From Erysipelothrix sp. UBA3383 (GTDB taxonomy: Bacteria; Bacillota_I; Bacilli_A; Erysipelotrichales; Erysipelotrichaceae): 14,476 bases of DNA. The notes beneath the pieces were generated by a model that ran no database searches, was not told the DNA's origin, and was given only the letters and a program-made list of their open reading frames with translations. The position numbers and the translations under genes are program-made. Numbering within the stretch: position 1 is the stretch's first letter; each line of letters starts with the position of its first letter. The stretch covers positions 1 to 14,476 of the forward strand of contig DEPV01000020.1 of the NCBI GenBank assembly GCA_002358955.1, given 5' to 3'. Positions 1 to 6,494 of this stretch are shown here, piece by piece.

Positions 1-9
1 GTCTTATTT

Positions 10-2337
10 TCATAAGGTATGTTTAACTCGTTCGCTCTCTTCTGCTTGTTTAGCATTATTGAAGCGATCTAGAGTTCCTACTAAATATCCTGTGATACGA
101 CGAATGCGCTCGAATCCAAATTCACCCTCATCTTCACTACGTCCACATGATGGGCAAGTTTCATTGATGATTCCAGTGTATCCACAAATTGGGTCACGAT
201 CAACTGGGTGGTTGATTGCTCCATAACCAATTTGAGCATCGTGCATCATACGCACTACTTGTTCAAAGGCTTCAAGGTTTTGAGTCGTATCCCCATCCAG
301 TTCAACATAAGAGATATGTCCTCCGTTTGTCAGTACATGGTAAGGTGCTTCCAGTGCTAATTTTTCTTGAATTGAAATATCATAGTAAACTGGAACATGG
401 AATGAGTTGGTATAGAATTCATGGTTTGTAACATCATCAATGTTTCCGTAGATGGAACGGTCAATAGCAACAAAGCGTCCTGATAAACCTTCTGCAGGTG
501 TTGCAATCAATGAGAAGTTGAGTTTTGTTTCATTCATGTACTCATCCGCTTTATCACGCATGTGTTTTACAATCTTTAATCCTAATTCTTGTGCTTCTGC
601 ACTTTCACCGTGGTGTTTTCCGATGAATGCTTTCAGACACTCTGCAAGTCCAATGAATCCAAATGCAAGGGATCCATGCTTATAAACTTTATGAAGGTTG
701 TCATTAGGTTTAAGTGACTTGGAGTTTTTCCATACACCTTGTCCTAATAAGAACTTAAAGTTGGATACTGATTTTGAACATTGAATTTCATAACGCTCAA
801 GAAGTTGTAATTTAACAAGTTCTAATAAGTGATCCAATTCATTGAAGAAGCCATCATAATCAGGTGCATCATGGTTTAAGATACCGTGTTTGATTCCTAG
901 ACGTACAAGGTTGATTGATGTAAAACTTAAGTTACCTCGACCAATAACCTCTTCATTATCAGGATCATTAATATCACCCATAACACGGGTACGACATCCC
1001 ATATAAGTTACTTCAGTTTCATAACGCCCATCACGGTAGTACTGTTTGTTGAAAGGTGAGTCGATGAATGAGAAGTTAGGGAACAGACGTTTTGCACTGA
1101 CTTTAATTGCCAGCTTGAATAGATCGTAGTTCGGATCTTCTGGGAAGTAGTTCACACCTTCCTTAACCTTAAAGATTGAGATTGGGAAGATTGGTGTTTC
1201 ACCCTTACCTAATCCATTGTCTAATGCTTTCAGATAGTTCTCAAGAACCATACGACCTTCTGGTGTAATATCAGTACCAAAGTTGATTGATGAGAATGGT
1301 ACTTGTGCTCCAGCACGTGAGTGCATGGTGTTTAAGTTATGGATGAATGCTTCCATAGCCTGGAATGTAATACGGTCTGTAATACGAAGTGCTTTATCAT
1401 ATCCTAAATCAAGGATTCTAATCGCACGCTCATCATCTTTATAGATGCTGTAGAAATCTTTTATATCCAGTGTAATGGATGTTTGTTTGTCGATGAGTTT
1501 TACTGTCTTATCCCAGTTTGTTTTTGTTAGCAGGTCTTCAAGTTCAAAGAAATCGTATAGTTTTTGTTTGAATTGTTTCTTGAAGGTGTTTAGGACACCT
1601 GGTGCCATGTAGTAATCAAATGCTGGAATGGATTGTCCACCATGTTGATCGTTTTGGTTGGATTGAATTGCGATTGCAGCCAGTGCAGCATAAGACATGA
1701 TGTCTTTAGGTTTACGCAAGTGACCATGTCCTGTAGAGAACCCATTTTCAAACAACTGTTCTAAGTTGATTTGGTTACATGTTGTTGTTCCCATTGGCAA
1801 GAAGTCCATATCATGGATGTGAATCTGTCCTGAGTCGTGTGCTTCATAGAAGGATTGATCCATTTGGTATGCTTTTGCAAATTCTTTTGATACAGTAGAT
1901 CCAAATTGTAACATCATACCCATGGGTGAGTTACCATCAACGTTGGCATTTTCACGTTTAGAATCTTCTTCTTTTGCTTCCTTTTGGTTTAATTTCTCAA
2001 TCGCTTTAAGAAATTTATGTTGCTTAGAGATGAAAATCTTACGTGAGTCGTTACGACGGTTACGGTATTGAGAGAATGATTCATACACATCAATGTAGTT
2101 TTGACGTAATAATTCACGTTCAATTAAATCTTGGATGTGTTCAATGGAGATAAAATCTTCCTCTTGTGCAATGGTTTGAATTTGTTCTAATACAGATGCA
2201 TAGACGTGGTTGACATCTTCTCCATCATATTTAGGATTTTCAATTGAGTCGAAGCCTTTTTTAATGGCTACAGCGATTTTTTCACCGTGAAATTCGGCTT
2301 TTTGATTATCGCGTTTTAATATTGTAATTGTGTTCAT
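10..2337 (-). CDS. nrdD: Anaerobic (class III) ribonucleoside-triphosphate reductase, catalytic subunit
   Basis: This glycyl-radical enzyme reduces ribonucleoside triphosphates to deoxyribonucleotides in the absence of oxygen, in the cytoplasm. The 775-residue product has an N-terminal ATP-cone (about residues 7-97), then the catalytic barrel with a conserved TTTCNQINL segment (C187) and a YMGCRTRV segment (C448), the two likely active-site cysteines. The C-terminal glycyl-radical loop is RITGYL with G750, followed by a typical DRFNNAKxAE...RVKH ending. A metal site lies just before it (C718, C728, C731); only three cysteines are visible where many family members have four. The start has a strong binding site (AAGGGGAGGA) a few bases upstream. 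The activase gene nrdG is not in the window; it may lie beyond position 1. The gene is divergent from a small HTH gene. Length and motifs are complete, so the family call is firm. Confidence 0.97.
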   Translation of the reverse strand: MNTITILKRDNQKAEFHGEKIAVAIKKGFDSIENPKYDGEDVNHVYASVLEQIQTIAQEEDFISIEHIQDLIERELLRQNYIDVYESFSQYRNRRNDSRKIFISKQHKFLKAIEKLNQKEAKEEDSKRENANVDGNSPMGMMLQFGSTVSKEFAKAYQMDQSFYEAHDSGQIHIHDMDFLPMGTTTCNQINLEQLFENGFSTGHGHLRKPKDIMSYAALAAIAIQSNQNDQHGGQSIPAFDYYMAPGVLNTFKKQFKQKLYDFFELEDLLTKTNWDKTVKLIDKQTSITLDIKDFYSIYKDDERAIRILDLGYDKALRITDRITFQAMEAFIHNLNTMHSRAGAQVPFSSINFGTDITPEGRMVLENYLKALDNGLGKGETPIFPISIFKVKEGVNYFPEDPNYDLFKLAIKVSAKRLFPNFSFIDSPFNKQYYRDGRYETEVTYMGCRTRVMGDINDPDNEEVIGRGNLSFTSINLVRLGIKHGILNHDAPDYDGFFNELDHLLELVKLQLLERYEIQCSKSVSNFKFLLGQGVWKNSKSLKPNDNLHKVYKHGSLAFGFIGLAECLKAFIGKHHGESAEAQELGLKIVKHMRDKADEYMNETKLNFSLIATPAEGLSGRFVAIDRSIYGNIDDVTNHEFYTNSFHVPVYYDISIQEKLALEAPYHVLTNGGHISYVELDGDTTQNLEAFEQVVRMMHDAQIGYGAINHPVDRDPICGYTGIINETCPSCGRSEDEGEFGFERIRRITGYLVGTLDRFNNAKQAEESERVKHTL

Positions 2338-2360
2338 AATTCCTCCCCTTAACTGTTTAT

Positions 2361-2389
2361 ATCATAATAGGTTATAATGTATGTGGCAA
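2361..2389 (-). promoter_or_regulatory. Predicted sigma-A promoter of nrdD
   Basis: Read on the minus strand, a -35 TTGCCA (2384-2389) is followed after 17 bases by a -10 TATGAT (2361-2366). The start of transcription would fall near 2354, leaving a short leader that contains the AAGGGGAGGA binding site. No clear pair of NrdR boxes was seen nearby. An imperfect palindrome (2363-2379) overlaps the -10. Confidence 0.55.
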
Positions 2390-2498
2390 TATGAAAATCG
2401 TGCAATACACTTGTTAATCCACTTCACAATCAATAATGATAATATATTTAACGATTGTCGATAAGTCCTGCGAAGAATCAGTAAATATTAAAGAAATA

Positions 2499-2507
2499 TG
2501 CTATACT
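2499..2507 (+). promoter_or_regulatory. Predicted extended -10 promoter of the small HTH gene
   Basis: The sequence TGCTATACT is an extended -10 element (TGn plus TATACT, 2502-2507). No good -35 is visible 17 bases upstream. It would give a leader of only about 15 bases, just covering the AAGGGGG binding site, so the true start could lie further upstream. Confidence 0.35.
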
Positions 2508-2528
2508 TCTAGTAAGGGGGCGATAGAC

Positions 2529-2735
2529 ATGATTATTGTTCGTTTGGACCGTGTCATGGCAGATCGAAAGATGTCCTTAAGAGAATTAAGTAGTTTAACC
2601 GGGCTTTCAGAAGTGAATTTATCAAAACTGAAGAATTCCCATGTTAAAGCAATTCGATTCTCCACTTTAAATGCGATATGTACCCATTTAAAGTGTCAGC
2701 CTAGGGATATTCTCGAATTTGTTTATGATATTTAA
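2529..2735 (+). CDS. Small Cro/C1-type HTH transcriptional regulator
   Basis: This 68-residue protein is almost entirely a helix-turn-helix domain of the short XRE/Cro type (YozG-like small regulators). It has an N-terminal helix with LDRVMADRKMSLRELS, then a turn and recognition helix SLTGLSEVNLSKLKN, and ends with the characteristic LNAICTHLKCQPRDILEF segment. It probably binds DNA as a dimer. The open frame extends upstream to 2436, but ATG 2529 is preferred: it has an AAGGGGG binding site at the right distance and starts where the family normally starts. The gene is divergent from nrdD and upstream of secG, so it might regulate either or only itself; the sequence does not decide this. No effector domain is present. 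Family assignment is firm, targets are unknown. Confidence 0.85.
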   Translation: MIIVRLDRVMADRKMSLRELSSLTGLSEVNLSKLKNSHVKAIRFSTLNAICTHLKCQPRDILEFVYDI

Positions 2736-2780
2736 AGTATAGAGTACCAATATAAGTACGCTTATTATATAAAGATACCA

Positions 2781-2805
2781 GTGATCTTAATTGGATTGAG
2801 ATCAC
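2781..2805 (+). terminator. Hairpin downstream of the HTH gene, possible weak terminator
   Basis: GTGATCTTA (2781-2789) pairs with TGAGATCAC (2797-2805), nine pairs including one G-T, with a 7-base loop. The downstream sequence is T-rich but has no unbroken T run, so it is either a weak terminator or a DNA dyad (operator) upstream of the secG promoter. Confidence 0.35.
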
Positions 2806-2830
2806 GGTGAATTTTGAGTATTTTATTTAC

Positions 2831-2860
2831 TTGTGTAAAGTGATGTAAAAAGTGTATAAT
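2831..2860 (+). promoter_or_regulatory. Predicted sigma-A promoter of secG
   Basis: TTGTGT (2831-2836) and a perfect TATAAT (2855-2860) are separated by 18 bases. Transcription would start near 2867, about 43 bases before the secG start codon. This is the only good promoter seen ahead of the secG-rnr-smpB block. Confidence 0.6.
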
Positions 2861-2909
2861 AAGATATGGTTAATTTGCGTTAAATAATGCAAGAGATGAG
2901 GTAGAAAAA

Positions 2910-3134
2910 ATGATTAAAGTTCTATTACTAGTTGTATCAGCACTTTTAATAATCCTATCATTATTACAAAGTGGAAAATCAGAAGGATTTACTGGAGCAT
3001 TCTCTGGTAGTTCTAGTCTTGATTTATTCTCAAATACGAAAGAGCGTGGTGCTGAGAAAGTAATCTCAAACTTAACGATGGTTGTAGGTGTGCTTTTTAT
3101 TGCACTTGTACTCGTAGCACTTAAACTTCAGTAA
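2910..3134 (+). CDS. secG: Protein-export membrane protein SecG
   Basis: SecG is the small accessory subunit of the SecYEG translocon and aids SecA-driven export across the cytoplasmic membrane. The 74-residue product has the family layout: a first hydrophobic segment (about residues 3-20), a polar loop with the conserved LLQSGKSEGFTGAFSG stretch rich in glycine and serine, and a second hydrophobic segment (about 54-72). The length is normal for Bacillota SecG. A GATGAGG binding site lies about 8 bases before the ATG. The neighbours rnr and smpB are the usual partners of secG in this phylum. The stop codon TAA (3132-3134) runs directly into the left arm of a terminator hairpin. Confidence 0.93.
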   Translation: MIKVLLLVVSALLIILSLLQSGKSEGFTGAFSGSSSLDLFSNTKERGAEKVISNLTMVVGVLFIALVLVALKLQ

Positions 3135-3153
3135 AACCGCAAAAGCGGTTTTT
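3133..3153 (+). terminator. Intrinsic terminator between secG and rnr
   Basis: AAAACCGC (3133-3140) and GCGGTTTT (3145-3152) form an 8-pair stem with an AAAA loop, followed by a T-rich run TTTTTCTTATTTTT. It overlaps the secG stop codon and ends only ten bases before the rnr ATG. It should stop part of the transcription from the secG promoter, so rnr and smpB would depend on read-through or on a promoter not recognised here. Confidence 0.75.
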
Positions 3154-3162
3154 CTTATTTTT

Positions 3163-5394
3163 ATGAATAATTACAAACAATATGAAATGATTCAAAAGTA
3201 TTTTGAGTCCTATAATGATGTAGTAGTGTTGGATATCTTGATAGCAGATATCGCAAAGACACTCTCTTTTAAACATGCTGATGTTAAATTAGTATTAGAT
3301 ACCATGATTAATGATCAAGAAGCCATCGTGGTTGAAGATCAATTCTACTTATTAAATGGAAAGCCTTATATTGTAGGACAGTTTAAGGCTGTTCGTGAAA
3401 ACTTTGGCTTTGTTGAAAACTTAGATAATTCCATCTATGTCGGGAAAGATGATTTTAATGGTGTGATGGATTTGGATGATTGTTTAGTCCGTATTGAATC
3501 CAGTGAGAAACAGTTTGGTGTTGTAGTAGCCATCATCAAACACCATAAAGAATTTGTTTTAGGGACCATTGTTGATAACAAGGGTCAGATTGAATTTAAA
3601 ACTTATGATAAAAAGATTTTTAAACCGATTGAATTTGCACAAACACCCAAAGGGGTGAAGGATAATGATCGTATCATTGTTCGTATTCAAGAGTATGGTG
3701 AGACTTTAAAAGTTGTTTTAGAATCTGTATTGGGACAGGCTGATGAGCCAGGTATGGATGTTTTAAGTGTTCTTGTTGAACATGAATTACCAACTGAGTT
3801 TCCACAAGAGGTTCTCGATAGTGCAACACAGGTGCCCTCAGAGGTTATTGCAGCTGATATTAAAGGACGCATGGATCATCGTGATCAGTATGTTATTACG
3901 ATCGATGGTGAAGATGCAAAAGATCTCGATGATGCTATTTATATGGAACGTCGTAACAATGGGTATCGTCTTTATGTTCATATTGCAGATGTATCACATT
4001 ATGTAACACAGGGTAGTGTGATTGATGAAGAGGCGTATAATCGATCATCATCCATCTATATGGTAGACCGTGTTGTACCTATGTTACCCCAAGTCTTATC
4101 CAATGGGATCTGTTCACTTCATCCCAATGTTGACCGTTTAACAATGACCGTACAAATTGATTTTGATATGAACGGCAATGTGGATGACTATAATATCTAT
4201 GATTCTGTGATTCAATCAAAACAGAGATTATCCTACAATCAGGTCAATGCGAATAAAGATTTAGGATTAGCTCAAGATCAAGTGGATATGATGCTGGAAT
4301 GTGCTGCACGTTTACAATATAAACGTGAGCAAGCAGGATCAATCGGTTTTGATAGTGATGAGAGTCAATTTGTAATTGATGCTCAAGGTAAAGTCTTAGA
4401 TGTGTTCAAGCGTACTTCAGGTGTTGGTGAGGCGATGATTGAAAGCTTTATGGTTAGTGCCAATGAGGTGGTAGCACAATATGCTAAATATCAGTTCTTA
4501 CCCATTGTATACCGAGTGCATGAGCATCCAAGTAAAGAGAAGATGCAAGACTTATCGCATACTTTAAGAATTCTTGGGTATCGTATGAAGGGGCAACTGG
4601 ATGAAGTTAAACCAAAGACCCTGCAAAAAGCATTAGAGTACTTTGAGAATAAACCGGAGTATCATGTGGTATCACGCCTCATGTTACGTTCGATGTCTAA
4701 AGCACGTTATGCTCCAGAGCCAATTGGTCACTTTGGTTTGGCACTTGAAGACTATACACACTTCACTTCGCCAATTCGACGCTATGCTGACTTGATGTTA
4801 CATCAACGCATTAAGAAATACCGTAATGCCGTCAGTGATAAGAACAAAGGACTTGATGATGAGTTTGCAAGTGAGGCAGGACTTCATATATCAGAGCGTG
4901 AGCGTACTATTCTAGAAGCTGAACGTACTGTTGAGAAAATTAAGAAATGTCAATTCATGGAAGATAAGGTGGGGGAACGATATACCGCTTATGTTTCTGG
5001 AGTATCAGGGTTTGGAATGTTTGTTGAACTGGATAATACCATTGAAGGATTAGTCCATGTGCGTACGATGCGTGATGATTACTACATCTACGATCAAAAG
5101 GCTCAAAAACTAATTGGCGAATCGGGTAATAATGAATACTCGATTGGGCAGAAAGTTCGTGTTAAATTAGTTTCTGTGGATCTTGAAGAAAATGTTATTA
5201 TGTTTGAGTTACTGCGAGAACGTAAACCAAGACGTCCACAAAACAACCGTCCTGATCGTGGACGATCCGACCGCAACCGATCCGACCGTAATCGTTCCGA
5301 GCGTTCACGCTCTGGGCGTAACCGTAAAGACCACAAGTCAGGAAGACCTGCAAGAAGGGGTGCTAAAAATGACAGGAATCGTAAAAAATCGTAA
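3163..5394 (+). CDS. rnr: Ribonuclease R (3'-5' exoribonuclease, RNB family)
   Basis: RNase R degrades structured RNA processively from the 3' end and takes part in rRNA and mRNA quality control. The 743-residue protein shows, in order, a winged-helix-like N-terminus (about 1-65), cold-shock domains (about 66-200), and an RNB catalytic domain (about 240-565). The metal-binding motif DGEDAKDLDD gives D248, D254, D256 and D257. An S1 RNA-binding domain follows (about 602-686), then an Arg-rich tail (687-743) built on five-residue repeats. Full catalytic motif and length support an active enzyme. The ATG at 3163 has no Shine-Dalgarno and directly follows a terminator; a second in-frame ATG at 3187 also lacks one. 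The 3' end overlaps smpB by 26 bases, which suggests translational coupling of two trans-translation partners. Confidence 0.95.
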   Translation: MNNYKQYEMIQKYFESYNDVVVLDILIADIAKTLSFKHADVKLVLDTMINDQEAIVVEDQFYLLNGKPYIVGQFKAVRENFGFVENLDNSIYVGKDDFNGVMDLDDCLVRIESSEKQFGVVVAIIKHHKEFVLGTIVDNKGQIEFKTYDKKIFKPIEFAQTPKGVKDNDRIIVRIQEYGETLKVVLESVLGQADEPGMDVLSVLVEHELPTEFPQEVLDSATQVPSEVIAADIKGRMDHRDQYVITIDGEDAKDLDDAIYMERRNNGYRLYVHIADVSHYVTQGSVIDEEAYNRSSSIYMVDRVVPMLPQVLSNGICSLHPNVDRLTMTVQIDFDMNGNVDDYNIYDSVIQSKQRLSYNQVNANKDLGLAQDQVDMMLECAARLQYKREQAGSIGFDSDESQFVIDAQGKVLDVFKRTSGVGEAMIESFMVSANEVVAQYAKYQFLPIVYRVHEHPSKEKMQDLSHTLRILGYRMKGQLDEVKPKTLQKALEYFENKPEYHVVSRLMLRSMSKARYAPEPIGHFGLALEDYTHFTSPIRRYADLMLHQRIKKYRNAVSDKNKGLDDEFASEAGLHISERERTILEAERTVEKIKKCQFMEDKVGERYTAYVSGVSGFGMFVELDNTIEGLVHVRTMRDDYYIYDQKAQKLIGESGNNEYSIGQKVRVKLVSVDLEENVIMFELLRERKPRRPQNNRPDRGRSDRNRSDRNRSERSRSGRNRKDHKSGRPARRGAKNDRNRKKS
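5248..5322 (+). repeat. 15-bp tandem repeats encoding R-x-x-R-x pentapeptides in the RNase R tail
   Basis: Five consecutive 15-base units encode RPDRG, RSDRN, RSDRN, RSERS and RSGRN (residues 696-720), with a diverged unit before (RPQNN) and after (RKDHK). The two middle units are nearly identical in DNA, which points to local slippage or duplication. Copy number could vary between strains. Confidence 0.8.
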
Positions 5395-5815
5395 AGCGTT
5401 TCATGATTATTTTATTGAAGATCAATATGAAGCAGGATTAGTGCTTCAAGGATCTGAGATTAAGTCACTGCGTGATGGTAAGGTGCAACTGAAGGATTCT
5501 TATATTACTTTCATTAATGATGAAGCTTATATTAAGGGCATGCACATTGATAAATACGATCATGGGAATCGTTTCAATCATGATGAAACACGCGATCGTA
5601 AACTCTTATTACACCGTCATGAAATTGAAAAACTCCAAAAAGCAGTGCAACTCCAAGGCTACACGATTGTACCACTTGGCATTCACCTTGTGAGAGGGCG
5701 TGCTAAGTTGAGTATTGCTGAAGCTAAAGGGAAACACTTATACGATAAACGTCAAGTTGAAAAAGAACGCAGCATGAAGCGTGACATTCAAAGGGCGATG
5801 AAAAATAATTATTAA
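5369..5815 (+). CDS. smpB: SsrA-binding protein SmpB (trans-translation)
   Basis: SmpB binds tmRNA (SsrA) and delivers it to stalled ribosomes, so that the stalled peptide is tagged and the mRNA released. The 148-residue product is full length for the family: KNRKAFHDYFIEDQYEAG near the N-terminus, GSEIKSLRDGKVQLKDSY in the oligonucleotide-binding barrel, RDRKLLLHRHEI, then a conserved C-terminal basic tail (HLYDKRQVEKERSMKRDI). The frame is open upstream to 5183 inside rnr, but ATG 5369 is the proper start: it has an AAGAAGGGG binding site 8 bases away and matches the family N-terminus. It overlaps the end of rnr by 26 bases. The ssrA gene itself was not found in the window. A terminator follows at once. 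Confidence 0.95.
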   Translation: MTGIVKNRKAFHDYFIEDQYEAGLVLQGSEIKSLRDGKVQLKDSYITFINDEAYIKGMHIDKYDHGNRFNHDETRDRKLLLHRHEIEKLQKAVQLQGYTIVPLGIHLVRGRAKLSIAEAKGKHLYDKRQVEKERSMKRDIQRAMKNNY

Positions 5816-5843
5816 TAAAGGGCCATTGGCCCTTTATTTGTGT
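5816..5843 (+). terminator. Intrinsic terminator after smpB
   Basis: TAAAGGGCC (5816-5824) and GGCCCTTTA (5828-5836) form a 9-pair stem with an ATT loop, followed by TTTGTGTTT. It closes the secG-rnr-smpB block. Confidence 0.85.
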
Positions 5844-5852
5844 TTACTTGGA

Positions 5853-5881
5853 TTGCATTCAATATGATTTGTGTGTATTAT
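5853..5881 (+). promoter_or_regulatory. Predicted sigma-A promoter of lemA
   Basis: TTGCAT (5853-5858) and TATTAT (5876-5881) are separated by exactly 17 bases. Transcription would start near 5888, just ahead of the GGAGG binding site at 5895-5899. Confidence 0.55.
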
Positions 5882-5905
5882 ATATGTAATACATGGAGGT
5901 GCCAT

Positions 5906-6457
5906 ATGGGACTATATATTTTTCTAGGAATCGTTGTATTACTAGTAGTATTTGCGATTTCAATTTATAACGGATTGGTTCGTTTGCGTAATCTTGTTGA
6001 AGAAGCATTCTCAACAATGGATGTTTATCAAAAAAAACGTTATGACTTAATTCCTAACGTTGTTGAAACGGTAAAAGGTTATGCAAAACATGAATCAGAA
6101 ACTTTAGAAGCGGTTATTGCTGCACGAAATAAAGCACAAGCTGCAACTTCACCGGATGCACAAATGGCTGCAGAGGGAGACTTATCCAATGTTATGGGTC
6201 GTTTGTTTGCTTTAACTGAGAGTTATCCAGATCTAAAAGCAAATACAAACTTTATGGATCTGCAAAAACAATTGCAAACACTTGAAGCTGAGATTGCACA
6301 ATCTCGTAAATACTATAATGGTACAGTACGTACTTATAATACGAAGATTCAAGTCTTCCCAAACAATCTTTTTGCTGGAATGTTTGGTTTTACTAAGAAA
6401 TCATTATACGAAGTTACAGATGCAACAGAACGTGAAAACGTTAAGGTTTCATTTTAA
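5906..6457 (+). CDS. lemA: LemA family membrane-anchored protein
   Basis: LemA proteins have one N-terminal membrane helix and a soluble helical-bundle domain; their biochemical role is not established. This 183-residue product starts with a hydrophobic segment (about residues 3-20), then IYNGLVRLRNLVEEAFSTMD, the conserved KKRYDLIPNVVETVKGYAKHE signature, long helices, and the closing YNTKIQVFPNNLFAGMFGF motif (YN and FP are hallmark residues). The frame is open upstream to 5840, but ATG 5906 has a GGAGG site 6 bases away and the family's normal N-terminus. It is paired with a DUF2207 protein downstream, a common neighbour of lemA. Family identity is firm; function is unknown. Confidence 0.92.
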   Translation: MGLYIFLGIVVLLVVFAISIYNGLVRLRNLVEEAFSTMDVYQKKRYDLIPNVVETVKGYAKHESETLEAVIAARNKAQAATSPDAQMAAEGDLSNVMGRLFALTESYPDLKANTNFMDLQKQLQTLEAEIAQSRKYYNGTVRTYNTKIQVFPNNLFAGMFGFTKKSLYEVTDATERENVKVSF

Positions 6458-6478
6458 AGAGGCATTGCCTCTTTTTTT
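6456..6478 (+). terminator. Intrinsic terminator between lemA and the DUF2207 gene
   Basis: AAAGAGGC (6456-6463) and GCCTCTTT (6467-6474) form an 8-pair stem with an ATT loop followed by a T run. The stem begins inside the lemA stop codon. The next gene's binding site starts a few bases after the T run, so the terminator probably tunes the ratio of the two products instead of separating them completely. Confidence 0.8.
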
Positions 6479-6494
6479 AAAAGGTAGGTGAATT

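Noticed and set aside
2338..2435. NrdR boxes upstream of nrdD
   Set aside because: No 16-base sequence resembling the NrdR consensus palindrome, and no suitably spaced pair, could be found by eye.
2436..2528. N-terminal extension of the small HTH protein
   Set aside because: The extra 31 residues have no ribosome binding site at 2436 and lie outside the HTH fold; ATG 2529 has AAGGGGG at the right distance.
5248..5322. CRISPR-like array
   Set aside because: The 15-bp units are contiguous without spacers and in frame with rnr; they are protein-coding repeats.
5183..5368. Extension of smpB far into rnr
   Set aside because: It is only an open frame over the S1 and tail coding region of rnr; the SmpB fold starts at ATG 5369 with a good binding site.
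5816..5905. ssrA (tmRNA) gene next to smpB
   Set aside because: The gap is only 90 bases, filled by a terminator and the lemA promoter; a tmRNA needs several hundred bases.
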